A stretch of 64,000 nt of DNA, from NCBI GenBank assembly GCA_963969345.1, contig OZ017768.1, forward strand, positions 7,030,718 through 7,094,717, read 5' to 3'. Origin of the DNA: Turbatrix aceti. Its lineage: Eukaryota; Nematoda; Chromadorea; Rhabditida; Panagrolaimidae. Positions 24,659 to 34,421 of this stretch are shown here, piece after piece. Every line of letters starts with the position of its first letter. Within the stretch, counting starts at the first letter, position 1. The notes under the pieces are model-generated. The model was not told where the DNA came from. It did not search any database and saw only the letters and a program-made list of their open reading frames with translations. A program made the position numbers and the translations under genes.

Positions 24659-24664
24659 AATAAA
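24659..24664 (+). terminator. Poly-A signal for the phosphatase gene
   Basis: AATAAA lies 41 bp after the stop codon, a normal nematode 3'-UTR distance. Confidence 0.65.
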
Positions 24665-24730
24665 CTAAAATGCACAAAACCTAGCCTATTACGTTCTTTA
24701 CTGCACAGAAACTTAGTTTGATATCGTAAC

Positions 24731-24772
24731 AACGATCGCTGGAAGAGTAATATTACTCTTCCAGCGATCGTT
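24731..24772. repeat. 42-bp perfect palindrome centred on TAATATTAC
   Basis: The left half AACGATCGCTGGAAGAGTAAT is followed immediately by its exact reverse complement, with no loop. The centre GTAATATTAC includes TAATATTAC at 24748-24756. A second perfect palindrome, TGCAGGATCCTGCA, lies at 24786-24799, and GATCG words recur around both. It sits between the phosphatase poly-A signal and the helicase gene. Confidence 0.95.
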
Positions 24773-24960
24773 ACGATCGCGATCGTGCAGGATCCTGCAA
24801 CGTCTTTTTACGTCATGCGATGCGATCGTTACTTCTGTACGGTACATTTCATCGTAACCGTTATCTTTGGTTGAACTTTAGCAAAAGTCGCTGTTTCTTT
24901 CCGTTTTTGCCGCTGTTTTTTGCTGGTTTTTAGTTTTGCTTTCAATTTTTTTGACTTCCA

Positions 24961-24964
24961 TCAG
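24961..24964 (+). promoter_or_regulatory. Splice acceptor before the helicase start codon
   Basis: A TTTTTTTTGACTTCCATCAG acceptor ends at 24964, nine bases before the ATG at 24974, the same spacing as at ACLY. It may be a spliced-leader acceptor. Confidence 0.45.
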
Positions 24965-24973
24965 TGGGACACT

Positions 24974-26962
24974 ATGCCTACTTTGACATTGTCTGTTGAT
25001 TCGGATGGCGCCGAGGACGAGCGCCAGAAACCGGCGGATCCGCTCATTTCCAATCCCAAAGTCGCAGCCAATCGGCAGGCATTTGCCAATCGCACTGTTG
25101 GGCGTAACAGGTATGGAAACGTTGTCGAAATCGGCAGGGGCCACATCATCGAGGCGAAGCACGTCGATACTCTCGAGTTTTTTGCTGTGCACCACGATTA
25201 TCGCAAAGGTAGGCTTTTATCAAATTTTGGAGCTCTTTTTTTCGCTATAAGAGTACCCCAAAAAATTTTTTCGCTAATTTTTAGGAAAAATTAGAGAATA
25301 TTATGTTCCCTCATTTCCGCAGGGCCTCGATCTTTTCAAGGACGCGACTCTCAAAATCGGTCCCGAATTCGTCGCCACGATGTTTCAAGGCATCTCGATA
25401 AGCTACAACGGCGAGGACAAGCTTGTGCAGATGACGTATGTTTTTTTTTCCGGGGGTGTTGTTGTTTTTCAAAAAATAGCTCCTTTGCAGTGAGTTTTCG
25501 GAACTTGAAGGCAGAGTTAACAAAGCCATCCTCGACAACGTCAAACGCATGGATCTGGATGTCATGCTGCCGCTTCAAGGTACGGTCATCCCTTTTCTCC
25601 TCGCCCATCCCAAGCGAAATCTCATTGCTTCTGCGCCAACGGGTTGCGGCAAGACGATCTCAATCATGCTTCCGATGATCGACTTTTGCCTCAAAAAAGT
25701 CAAGACAAAACAAAAGCGGGCCCGAAATGCTCCCTTCGTTGTCGTGATTGCCGCGACGAGAGATCTGGTCTACCAACTTCATCTCGACCTCCTTCGCCTC
25801 TCCTACGGCACCAATCTTCGCATTCAGTGCGCCTTCGGAGAATACGATCGAAACAAGAACGGCCAGGACATTCGTGAAGGCTGTGACATCCTGGTCGCTA
25901 CTGTCGGACGATTTGTCGATCTCGTGGATAAGAGAGATGTGAGTTTTGGATATTTTTTGGGTTTTGGGTATTTTGTCGTTTTTTTGTGTTTTCAGGTGTC
26001 TCTGGATAACATTTGCTATTTTGTCATGGATGAAGCTGACAAACTGGTCATGGATGAAATTATCAAGGATCTCATGATTGTTATTGATCATCGTGTGGTA
26101 AGTTGGGATTTCTAGGGATTTTTAAAATCTGGAAAGGCTAATTTTCAGCACACCGACCTCGTTTACCTCTTCTTCAGCGCGACTTTCAACACTGTGGTTA
26201 CCGACTATCTCCGCCGGCATTTTGAATCCAAGTTCTACGAAATCAGCCTGGAAAATCGCGGTTTGAGCCCGTCCGTGAAGCAAACATTCGTCGATGTATG
26301 TTTTTCTTTCAGTGGTTTTTTTATGTGAAAAAATTTTTTTTTTCAGATGTTCGGCGCCGTGGCCCGCCGCGATTGGCTAATGTCGTTCTTCCGTCAACAC
26401 GCAACTCCAATTCCTCCCGAAGAACTCAAATACAGTACCGAGAATTTCCAGCACAAACAGCAATTCTGTGTTCCGAAGACCATAATTTACGGTGATACGC
26501 GGCGTGTTCTGGATTTGCTGGCCATTTTGTTGTCCGTCAATGGCATCAGGGCAATCAGCATGCATGGGTACGTCAAAAAATGTTTATTTTATCGTTTCTC
26601 AAAAAACATGTTTTTTTTTCAGCGGAAGAAGCCAAAAACAGCGAAATGACGCGCTCAACGGTTTCAACAACGGCGTATACCGGGTTCTGGTCGCGTCCAA
26701 CGTCGCAGCTCGGGGCCTCAACATTCCGGACCTCAAGTACATCATCAACTACGATCCTCCTGTTGACTTTGATACGTACGTCCATCGCATCGGTCGCGCC
26801 GGCAGACTGGGAACCGCCGCGGAAGCCATTACGTTCCTCGACCACCTCGACGGCAAACACATGGAACTCGCCCATCACTTTGTCTACGAACTCAAACGCC
26901 TCGGTCATCCGGTTCCTGATTTTCTCGAAGTTATGTCCACCATCATTCAGATTTCTCAGTAG
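24974..26962 (+). CDS. Divergent DEAD-box ATP-dependent RNA helicase (Vasa/DDX3-like)
   Basis: Seven exons (24974-25208, 25285-25435, 25491-25938, 25996-26097, 26149-26295, 26347-26567, 26623-26962) give 547 aa. The second exon is fixed by phase: only the acceptor at 25284 keeps the downstream frame, and it restores REYYVPSFP, a Vasa/DDX3-type pre-Q block. Motifs: I APTGCGKT (Lys183), II DEAD (290-293), III SAT (322-324), V VAARGLNIPD, VI HRIGRAGR (489-496). Motif Ia reads AATRDLVYQL rather than PTRELAxQ, and the Q motif is weak. The N-terminus is short and acidic without RGG repeats or zinc knuckles, so germline-granule identity is not supported. Expected role: ATP-driven RNA unwinding or RNP remodelling. 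Introns are 51-76 bp; the 57-bp intron 3 is open in frame. Confidence 0.93.
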
Positions 26963-27558
26963 GCGGTGTTTTTTGAGATGTTTTGATTTTTTGGAAAATT
27001 TTGATAGGTTTTTAAATTGACACAAAATTTAAAAAAAAGGCTTGAACGATTTTTTTTTGTTTTTTGCGCAATTGTGCACAAATTCGCACAATTTGATTAG
27101 CGTAAAATATCAGTAGCCTGATAATTTTGTTTGCCTTCATGATACTTGCTGATATTAAATTATTCTGTCCAGGTCGGAATTTCAACCTGACTGATTTGAT
27201 TTTCATATCAGTATCAGTATCGCGCACTAATGTCAGGCTAAACGCGATAACAGACAAGATCAAGAAAACACAAGTTGGGGGAGGGACAGGATTTTGTCCC
27301 TAACGTTCGTTTGGTCTTCTTCTGCTTTGGCCAAAGCTTTGGCACCTTACACATGTACATACCTTGAACTAAGCTTGTTTGTCCGACACGGTACAGTGGT
27401 ACAAAAGCGCAAGCAAGATCCATTGATTTTGCCTTGTCTGGTACACTGTTCTGCACGGCGACCACTGTTCTACATACATCGTATCCCGAATCGACCGCGA
27501 CACTGCTCGTGCTTTTAGCTTTGTACATATTTACTTGCTTGCTTAACTCGTTGTAATC
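26963..27558. other. Spacer between helicase and the 163-aa gene
   Basis: No gene seen. It contains repeated TATCAG and TGATAT words around 27100-27240. No canonical AATAAA was found close to the helicase stop. Confidence 0.5.
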
Positions 27559-28145
27559 ATGCCTGAAGTACGCTCAGACGCATATGTTGTCTTCAAGCGT
27601 TTTGTAGAAAAGGTAGGATTTTGTTGTACTTTTTCTTATTGTAAGACCGTTTTTTTTGCAGGCCACGGTGTTTCTTCTCGAAGATGGGACTCGGGATGCG
27701 GTCATCACTGAGCAAAAAGTCGAAGTGATTTCCGCCGTGCGTGTTTGTGGCGATATGGCCAATGATGTTATGGCATCATTTGTCCAGAATATTAGGAACC
27801 GTTGTGCGGACACTGTTTTGTTCAATCAAATCTACGTTCCCCCAAACGAAGCACTGGACAACAGAACGCTTGAGACAAATTTAAGCGTAGAGAGCTTCGC
27901 CGTTGAAATCTACCAATTGGTGACACAGGTTAGATTTTCGTATTTTTAGCTTTTCTAATTTTTTTTTGTTTCAGGAACAGTCAGAAGACGTTCGTCATCG
28001 ATTGCAACAGGGAGGATCGTACCTCGAGGAGATCGAGCGTTTCCAGTTTTTCGGCGAGCACGCCAGTTTTGCCGCTTCAGAAAGTCGTCGTATTTTCTGG
28101 GAGTTGGTAGGTGAACAGCCGACTCTCACTGCCGCTGCTGCTTGA
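27559..28145 (+). CDS. Uncharacterised 163-aa protein
   Basis: Three exons, 27559-27612, 27662-27928 and 27975-28145, join in phase 0 with good GT/TTTTGCAG and TTTCAG signals and two very short introns (49 and 46 bp). I do not recognise the product. It has no signal peptide or membrane segment. The first 100 residues mix hydrophobic and acidic positions (VITEQKVEVISAVRV looks beta-like). The last 57 residues are charged and probably helical (EQSEDVRHRLQQGGSYLEEI) and end in an Ala run. A possible donor GTAGGT at 28106 near the end is not needed to keep the frame. Codon use matches the neighbouring genes, and a poly-A signal follows at 28197, so it is likely a real gene. Confidence 0.65.
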
Positions 28146-28196
28146 TGTATTCATCTCGGTCTTTAGTTTTGTTTTCGTTCGGGTTAATTGTTTTCA

Positions 28197-28202
28197 AATA
28201 AA
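28197..28202 (+). terminator. Poly-A signal for the 163-aa gene
   Basis: AATAAA lies 52 bp after the TGA stop. Confidence 0.6.
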
Positions 28203-28235
28203 ACTGAATATCAAAGTGCTTTGCCGGGGGTGCAG

Positions 28236-28305
28236 ATCGGATCACTTTTCAGATAAGATCAGTTCAGATCACAGATCAGACAATGAGCAAATGATCTGAT
28301 CTGCC
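28236..28305. repeat. GATC-rich short repeat cluster
   Basis: Seven GATC words fall within about 70 bp, mostly as CAGATCA/TGATCTG variants that can pair with each other. The cluster lies between the 163-aa gene and the transthyretin-like gene. Confidence 0.6.
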
Positions 28306-28533
28306 ATCTTTGGTGCAGACACATCTTGTTGAGGATTCCGTCATTTTTTTCAAAGATGCTAGGCAGGAAAAAATAAAGCGCCAAAACAAACGATTATTCA
28401 TTCACGCGAAGATTCATCGACAAAAACCGAAGGCGTGCATAGACACTGCCTACAGGATTCCTTGATATTTACAAATATAAATTCTTCCTGTTGCTGTTTT
28501 TCTGTATCGTTCGCTTGCATTCGTCGTTTTGCA

Positions 28534-29296
28534 ATGACGAATCTCATCGCAATTGTCATTCTTCTGGCCACGTGCAGCTACGTGACGGCCATCCAAGGTT
28601 CCTTAGTCTGCTGCAGAGACGTGAGTTCTTTCAACGATAATCTGGTGAGTTGATGAGAAATCATGATTTCAGACGACAGTTTATGACATTCGGAAGCGAG
28701 AAATCGGCTTGACAAACGGTGAACTTCGAGAAATTCCGATTTACAATGAAAAGACGGGACGCTACGTCGAGTACGTTCGGCAGCAGCAAGAACAACGTGG
28801 GCTAGATGAAAAGCATGTCATACCTTCAGCGAACCCGAAAAAGTGGCAAGCTCCAATCCAGGAATCATGGAAGTACGGGCAAAGCGTCCAGGAACCCCGG
28901 AAACACCAGCAAAATGAAGAGAATGTCAAAGTTCTCCCGATACCTCCACCAGCAAGCTCGAAAGAGTGGCTTGAGCAACACGATCAAAAAAAAAGTTGGC
29001 TATTCCAAAAACCCAATTTAGACACAGAAATCCGTTCTTTGTCTAAAACGCGCGTAGATGAATGCGCTCTGACTGAATTTGGATATGTTTCGTTCATAGA
29101 CAACACTGGCGGTGAGATTTTGAGAGTTGAAGCACGCAACGGCGTCTTTAGAGCCCCTAATTTCGTCAAAGCACCAGCTAAAGTGGCAATTTATTACAAA
29201 TGCTTCGGGAACATTGGCGCCACTTACCACCCGTACAAAGGTTTTGACGACTACAACTACAAGATAATTGTTCCTCCCACATTAAACTTGGACTGA
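28534..29296 (+). CDS. Secreted protein, divergent transthyretin-like family
   Basis: Two exons (28534-28620, 28673-29296) join in phase 0 to 236 aa. Residues 1-19 are a clear signal peptide (LIAIVILLATCSYVTA). Right after it comes IQGSLVCC, which fits the VxGxLxC opening of nematode transthyretin-like (TTL) proteins. The C-terminal 75 residues (EFGYVSF, a Gly-rich turn, APAKVAIYYKC, then YNYKIIVPP) fit the later TTL strands. Between them is an atypical insert of about 110 residues rich in Gln, Lys, Glu and Pro, with Trp spaced as KKWQAPIQESWKYGQ and KEWLEQ, probably disordered. TTL proteins are extracellular. The family call is tentative; the secreted nature is firm. Confidence 0.75.
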
Positions 29297-29334
29297 AAAA
29301 AAAATTGAATGTAAAAAAAACGTTCTTTTTTTTA

Positions 29335-29430
29335 CATTCGTTTTTTTACGTTTCTGTAAAAATTTACAACAAAAATTAATTTGTTGTAAATTCTTACAAA
29401 AACGTAAGAATTGTTACAAATGAACGTTAT
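29335..29430. repeat. Hairpin-forming AT-rich repeat in the convergent 3' region
   Basis: A 12-bp stem (AATTTACAACAA at 29361-29372 with its reverse complement at 29381-29392) encloses an 8-nt loop. It is followed by TTCTTACAAAAACG (29391-29404), a word found again at 56051-56064 next to a similar TTTCTGTAAAAA stretch. Confidence 0.6.
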
Positions 29431-29462
29431 TCTTACGGCGAATATTTTCTAAAAAAAATTAT

Positions 29463-29468
29463 TTTATT
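29463..29468 (-). terminator. Candidate poly-A signal for the PROPPIN gene (minus strand)
   Basis: Plus-strand TTTATT (AATAAA on the minus strand) lies 114 bp beyond the minus-strand stop at 29582. It is inside the likely 3' UTR of the facing gene. Confidence 0.45.
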
Positions 29469-29507
29469 CCAAAGACAAAAAACATAACCGCATGTATTCT
29501 ATGATGA

Positions 29508-29513
29508 AATAAA
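29508..29513 (+). terminator. Candidate poly-A signal for the transthyretin-like gene
   Basis: AATAAA lies 212 bp after the stop and about 70 bp from the 3' end of the converging minus-strand coding region. Confidence 0.5.
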
Positions 29514-29581
29514 CGCAACAAGTAAGCTAAAATTATGAACTGAAAGATGGAAAAAATGATATAAACAAGTGTTGAACAATG

Positions 29582-31684
29582 TTAAAGGTTTACGACGGAA
29601 AATCCGTCGTCGTCTACCTCGGAGTGGTTCTTTGGAATGACATCAGGTGGTCGAGAGACCGAATCGAAGTCGTCGCCCAGTCTGTCGAGTTCATCGACGT
29701 CGCCAAATTGTTCATAGGCAGCTTCTTCAACGTCGATCTGGATCTTAGTCGTCTGCACGGGAATAATGTCGTCTTCGAAAAACGGCGAGCACCGGATAGA
29801 GCACTCTTCGACGAGTCTGCAGTCTCCGCCGAGCTCGGTCGGGAAGACAAATCGATGAAGTTGTCCCTGTGCCGTCGCGACTAAGAGATGATCCCGCCCA
29901 TCGACTTTCTGTACCGTCAAAGCCAGGTCGAGATCCCGAAATGGGAGTCTCGCCATCGCAAACGAAGTCCCGGCATGCAGACGATCCGGCAGACGCTGGG
30001 CTACCTGGATTCCGACGTACGAAAACCAGGAATTTGTCTCGGCAGCGGGCGGAGACTCTTCGACAGGCGGCGTTTTTAGTTGAAAAATATGCACAGTCGC
30101 GGAATCCGAAGCAGCGCACAGCAGCCCACCATCCGGGCTGAAGGACAGATTCCGCATCTGAACAGGCTGAAGACCGCGATTGAGGTCGAAGAGCAGGTCA
30201 CCGGAGGGCACAGCGTGGACGCGAATGATCGTGCCTCGACTCGACGCTGTGGCCAGCTGGGTGCCGTCTGGGTTGAAGCGGAGCACGACGACCGGCTCGA
30301 TGTGAGCAGTGAAATTGAGAACAGGCAAGAAATCGGTGAGATCGAGGACTGCGACTTCGCCGGTCGCGGACGAAGACGGCACCGCGAGGTAGTCGGGGTC
30401 ACTGGTGGGAGACAGATCCAGAACGTAGGAACTCGGAGGACAGGAAATTGTATGTAAATGCTGGAAAAAAACTTTTTTTTTATGGAAAAGTTGCGTGCAA
30501 CGTGCGGAAATGTAAATTCGTGGAATGCGGAGAGATAAATAAATTTATTGAAAAAATATTTGTTTAGGATCAATTTTCATGTTTTGGCCTAATTTTGTGT
30601 TTTCGTTATTTGTTGCATCAATGAACACGTTTATTTTTGAAAACAAGCGGGGTTGAAGAAAAAAACGATCGTCGAACCGTTCCCTCGCCACGTGTTTACG
30701 TTGATAACAAGGATCAAAAAGCAAAAATTGATGACTTGACTTTTTTTGAAAAAAAAAGTATTTTTTATTTTTCTCCCACTTTTTTGGAAAAATTTTGTTC
30801 GCGTCCAAAAAATCTCAAAAATTTTGATCCTTACTTAGAATCGGTTTAAAATTAGCATTTTTTTGTTTTTCTGTTCTTTTTTTCGGCAAAATTGATCGTT
30901 AAAATAAGCAAAAATGTGTTTTCTCCTTTTTTTGTTGTCGCTCACAAAAAAATTTAGGAGAGCTTTTCGCTATCTTTTTTTTGCTCTCGCTCTTCCGGTT
31001 TTAAAAATTTTGCTCTCGTTTCGCTCCCGTTTCGGAACTCCAAAAAACTCTGATTTTCAATTAAAAAAAACATGAAAACCAACCTCAAAATCGCTCATTC
31101 GAAAAACAGAAATGCCATTCCCGACGTGGACAACGAGTCGTCGCTTGTTCACCCGAACAGCCTTCACTTGAGATGCAAAATTGATTTTCGCAATCGGCTT
31201 CGGCGAAATGAGGCTCCTCACCACGACCCGATTTGGCCTGCACCTGGACACGCAGCAGATGAGTTTCGTGTTGCCGCAGCGCTCGAGGATCGTCAGATGC
31301 CGGCCGTCGCTCGGCACGACCACCGACCTCAGCGGCCAGGAAGTCGACGTCGCAAATGACGTCCCGCAGGATTCGACGGCATTCTGGTCAAAGTCGAAGA
31401 GACACACCTGTTCGTCGCCCGCGGTTATGAGTTTTGTTCCGTCCTGGCTAAATGCGACAACGTCGAGACGAGCGTCTTTTTTGTCGGGAGCTAAAGTGAA
31501 AACTTTTATATTTATCGACCCTTGAAAAATGAGACAGGTAAACCCTGGAGATGAAAAACATACCTGGAGCGGTGTAGCGGGTGTAGTGCTTGAGGGACTC
31601 GGCGTAGAGCTGGCTGCCGACGGCAGATGCCGCGTCTACGGCGGTGGAGAGAAAGCTCCGGACTTGGAGCGTGGTTTGATTCAT
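29582..31684 (-). CDS. atg-18: WIPI1/2-type PROPPIN beta-propeller (ATG18 orthologue candidate)
   Basis: Exons on the minus strand (31564-31684, 31084-31490, 29582-30460) join in phase to 468 aa. The protein is a seven-bladed WD-like propeller that in this family binds PI3P on forming autophagosomes and recruits ATG16/ATG2. Diagnostic blocks: VAFSQDGTKLITAG (blade 1), VKAVRVNKRRLVVHV, SATGEVAVLDL, GTQLATASSRGTIIRV and SDSATVHIFQLKTPP. WIPI1/2 rather than WIPI3/4 is favoured by the latter stretch and by SFAMARLPFRDLDLALTVQK. The hallmark FRRG reads LNRG (residues 269-272): one of the two arginines and the Phe are replaced. The first 40 residues (VRSFLSTAVDAASAVGS) are an unusual extension; a different upstream start cannot be excluded. 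The acidic C-terminal tail is family-like. Confidence 0.93.
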
Positions 31685-34421
31685 CTCACGGGGGAGACCG
31701 TGCACGCCAGTTCCTGCCTGCACGCATGCACACAACCACCGACCTGACTGAAAGAGCACAATTGTGTTCGGGTTCGGACCTGGTCGGAGGGGGGGCTGTT
31801 GTTCATCATCTCATCGACGGGGCAAAGGCAGGAAGGGGTACGCAACAACAACAAAAACACCACGTACGCGTGATATCGAAATATGCACACACGCAGATGA
31901 CGCATAAGATGATGACGAGGGGCGCTTCGGCGGTCGAGAAAAGCTGATTTCGACAATCGATGCTATTATTTACGCGATTTGACAAAAATATTGACAAAAA
32001 AACAGAAAAAAAATTGTTTACATGAGAGAAAAAAATACCACATCTCTTTTGCAACAAAAAGTGTAAAAAACGTGAGACGACAAAAAGGCAACAAAAAAGA
32101 ACGCATGCATAAACAAACAAAAAAATAAACGTCGAAGAAGTTGGAAGAACCCAACCTGACTCGAACGCGCCTCAATAAAAATTTTGGTCTTTCAAAAAAC
32201 ACAAATTTCGAAATGTGAAAAGGCGTTGAAAAAAACGACGAGAAACGTACGAAAAAAGTTTTCTGGACTTTTTTTGCTATGTGAATCAAACTTTACGATG
32301 AACAAAAAAAGCATCAACATACAAACAGAAAAAAAGTGAATCACAAAGTAAGAAACAGACGTCGATAAAAAATCATGAAAGAAAGTTTTTTGAAGTTGTA
32401 GATACATTTTTGGGGAGTTGCACAATCACTGCTCGCACAATGCCAAAGATAGCCGACTGGGGAAAAAATCGGACCGGACCGGCTGCGCGAAAACCATAAA
32501 CCAAAAATAGACATGCTTATCTCATAATGAGCGACCGCATGAGCTTACATGTGGTAAGCTTGGTTGCGAAGGAGACGGAGAAAGCTCCTCCATTAACTAA
32601 CCAAGCTGGCTTTGTCATCACTTCCTGCAATAATAATCAGACAGACAGACGGTCATGGTTGTCACAGAGCGCAAAAAAAGAGCAAAAACGCAAATCATCT
32701 GTTTCATTGTGTTTTTTTTGTACGCTGTTACCGCTCCTTGTTGGTTTTTGGAACATCTGGCGTCAAACGACTCATCAGGTGAAGGAAAGCAACCTTGGGA
32801 ACACACTTGTTTGTAGAAGCGGGGGCCTCGGGGAGGGGAACTGGTTCGATAAAGATCGAAAGCAACTAACGTGTCTGGCGTTCTTCATTGTTGGGGGGGG
32901 GGGCTGTTAGGTTTTTTTATCAAAAGTTCTGACGTACTCATGCGCTAACATTCATTATCGCCGGACGTTAACAAAAGTGAGCAATTGCAATTGCGATACG
33001 TTTCGAGATTTTTCTACATTTGTGGAATCTGCACAAATATCAGCCAATGATGATCCGATAATCGTCAATCACAGCGGCTTTCGTTCAGAAACTTGTGATC
33101 GAAAGTAATCCTAATTCCGCGACTGTCAGTTTTTTTGAAAACGTTTCTCATTTCGACGGTATGTATTTTTTTGATTTTTTGAGTACCGAATTTTTGTAAT
33201 TTTTAGAACTCATCGAACTGAACTTGCTTTCCTTTATAAAGAATTCGTTTCATTCGTGATCTCAAGTCATTGAATTAATTTCAAGCAATCCTTCCTCGCT
33301 GCGAAAGTGTTTTTTTTCGGCTGTTTGGGTGAACAAGGCATAAAACCGGCCTAAAAATCAGGCCGCGGCCTATTTTTTGAAAAAAAATTTCGTGCTTTAT
33401 TTTAGGGTTATTTTCGCAAAATTTGACCAAATTTAGAAAAATTTTTTTTGGAAACAACCTAATATTATGGAAAAATGCATAATAATAAATTCCCCTGTGG
33501 TAAAAAGTAAAAACAAGACGAATAAAGCACAAAAACGTCAGAAAATCATACTTTTTTTTCGAAAAAAATCAATTTTCGAATATTTTTTCGGCTTTTTCCG
33601 GCTTTTTCGGCCGGCCTTGAATCGAAAAGCCGGCCGGCCGGATTTTATGCCTTGGTTACGAATATTCTGTGCTGACGAAATTTGGACATTTCTCTGTAAG
33701 TATTTTTCTTTGATTGTATGTATAATACATTTATAAATAATTTTGAAACTTTTTTCAGAACATCTTGAATTCGGATTCGTCAAATGTACTGCAGTTAAAT
33801 TTTCATTATCCCCTGTTTCAAAAGTACATTGACGCATTCAATTTTTTCAAAGTTCAGTACCCCAAATTCGGCCCTTTTTAATTTTTTTTTACGATTTCGA
33901 CACTGTGCTTGTTGCTATCGACGAATTTTTTTAATCAGAAGACTTCTTTGTTAAAAAAAAACAGAAAAAAAGCTCCAAATATGAACAAATTTTTTTCAAA
34001 GCGCCGAAGAAAACGTTTTTGACCGTAAATAACGGTACACAACGTGTCGACGTCTTTCAGTGTAATGATCGGTTGTAAAGTTTTTAAATTTAAAAATTCT
34101 TCAAGCAGCCCAATTTCGGCCAAAAATCTGAAAGCAGTTGTTAAAAACTGCCGTTTTTAGTCATACGTATGAGCGAAATAAATACATGTTACCCGGAAAA
34201 CAAGGTGCAACGACTGCAACACCCCCAGTCTTCTAGCAGACCCGGCCTGAGTACCGAGAATGCCGCCGGGTCGTAATGCCAAGTTGTAATGCAATTATAT
34301 TAAAATAGGTGTGCCAAGGGGGTTACGTGGTTCGTGTCTGGCACGAGTTCAATTAGGACTGCTGCAGAGATCGCATTGCGTCCACGTCGATTTTCCCTTC
34401 TGCCAGCCATCTGATGGCAGA
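31685..34421. other. Intergenic region between atg-18 and the chemoreceptor
   Basis: Shared by the 5' ends of two divergently oriented genes. It is largely A/T-homopolymeric with short overlapping frames and no recognisable gene. A MITE-like element lies at 33334-33654. Poly-G runs occur at about 31790 and 32893-32902. Confidence 0.5.
33334..33654. mobile_element. Candidate MITE with GGCC-rich inverted ends
   Basis: The 12-bp terminus CAAGGCATAAAA (33334-33345) has its exact reverse complement at 33643-33654. Just inside each end are CCGGCC-rich blocks (CCGGCC...AGGCCGCGGCC on the left, GCCGGCCGGCCGG on the right). The 321-bp length, AT-rich middle and lack of ORFs fit a miniature inverted-repeat element. 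No target-site duplication is visible, so ends and class are uncertain. Confidence 0.5.

Noticed and set aside
23880..24721. Four other long frames (about 207-276 codons) over the phosphatase repeat, on both strands
   Set aside because: They are forced by the 30-bp periodicity of the coding satellite. Only the frame continuous with the PTP domain has independent support.
25323..25435. Helicase exon starting at the CCGCAG acceptor at 25322
   Set aside because: It breaks phase with the preceding exon. The acceptor at 25284 keeps the frame and adds a family-like REYYVPSFP block.
31966..32425. Overlapping minus-strand frames upstream of atg-18
   Set aside because: They encode Phe/Ser-rich low-complexity peptides from A-rich plus-strand DNA, with no conserved motif and no need for extra upstream exons.
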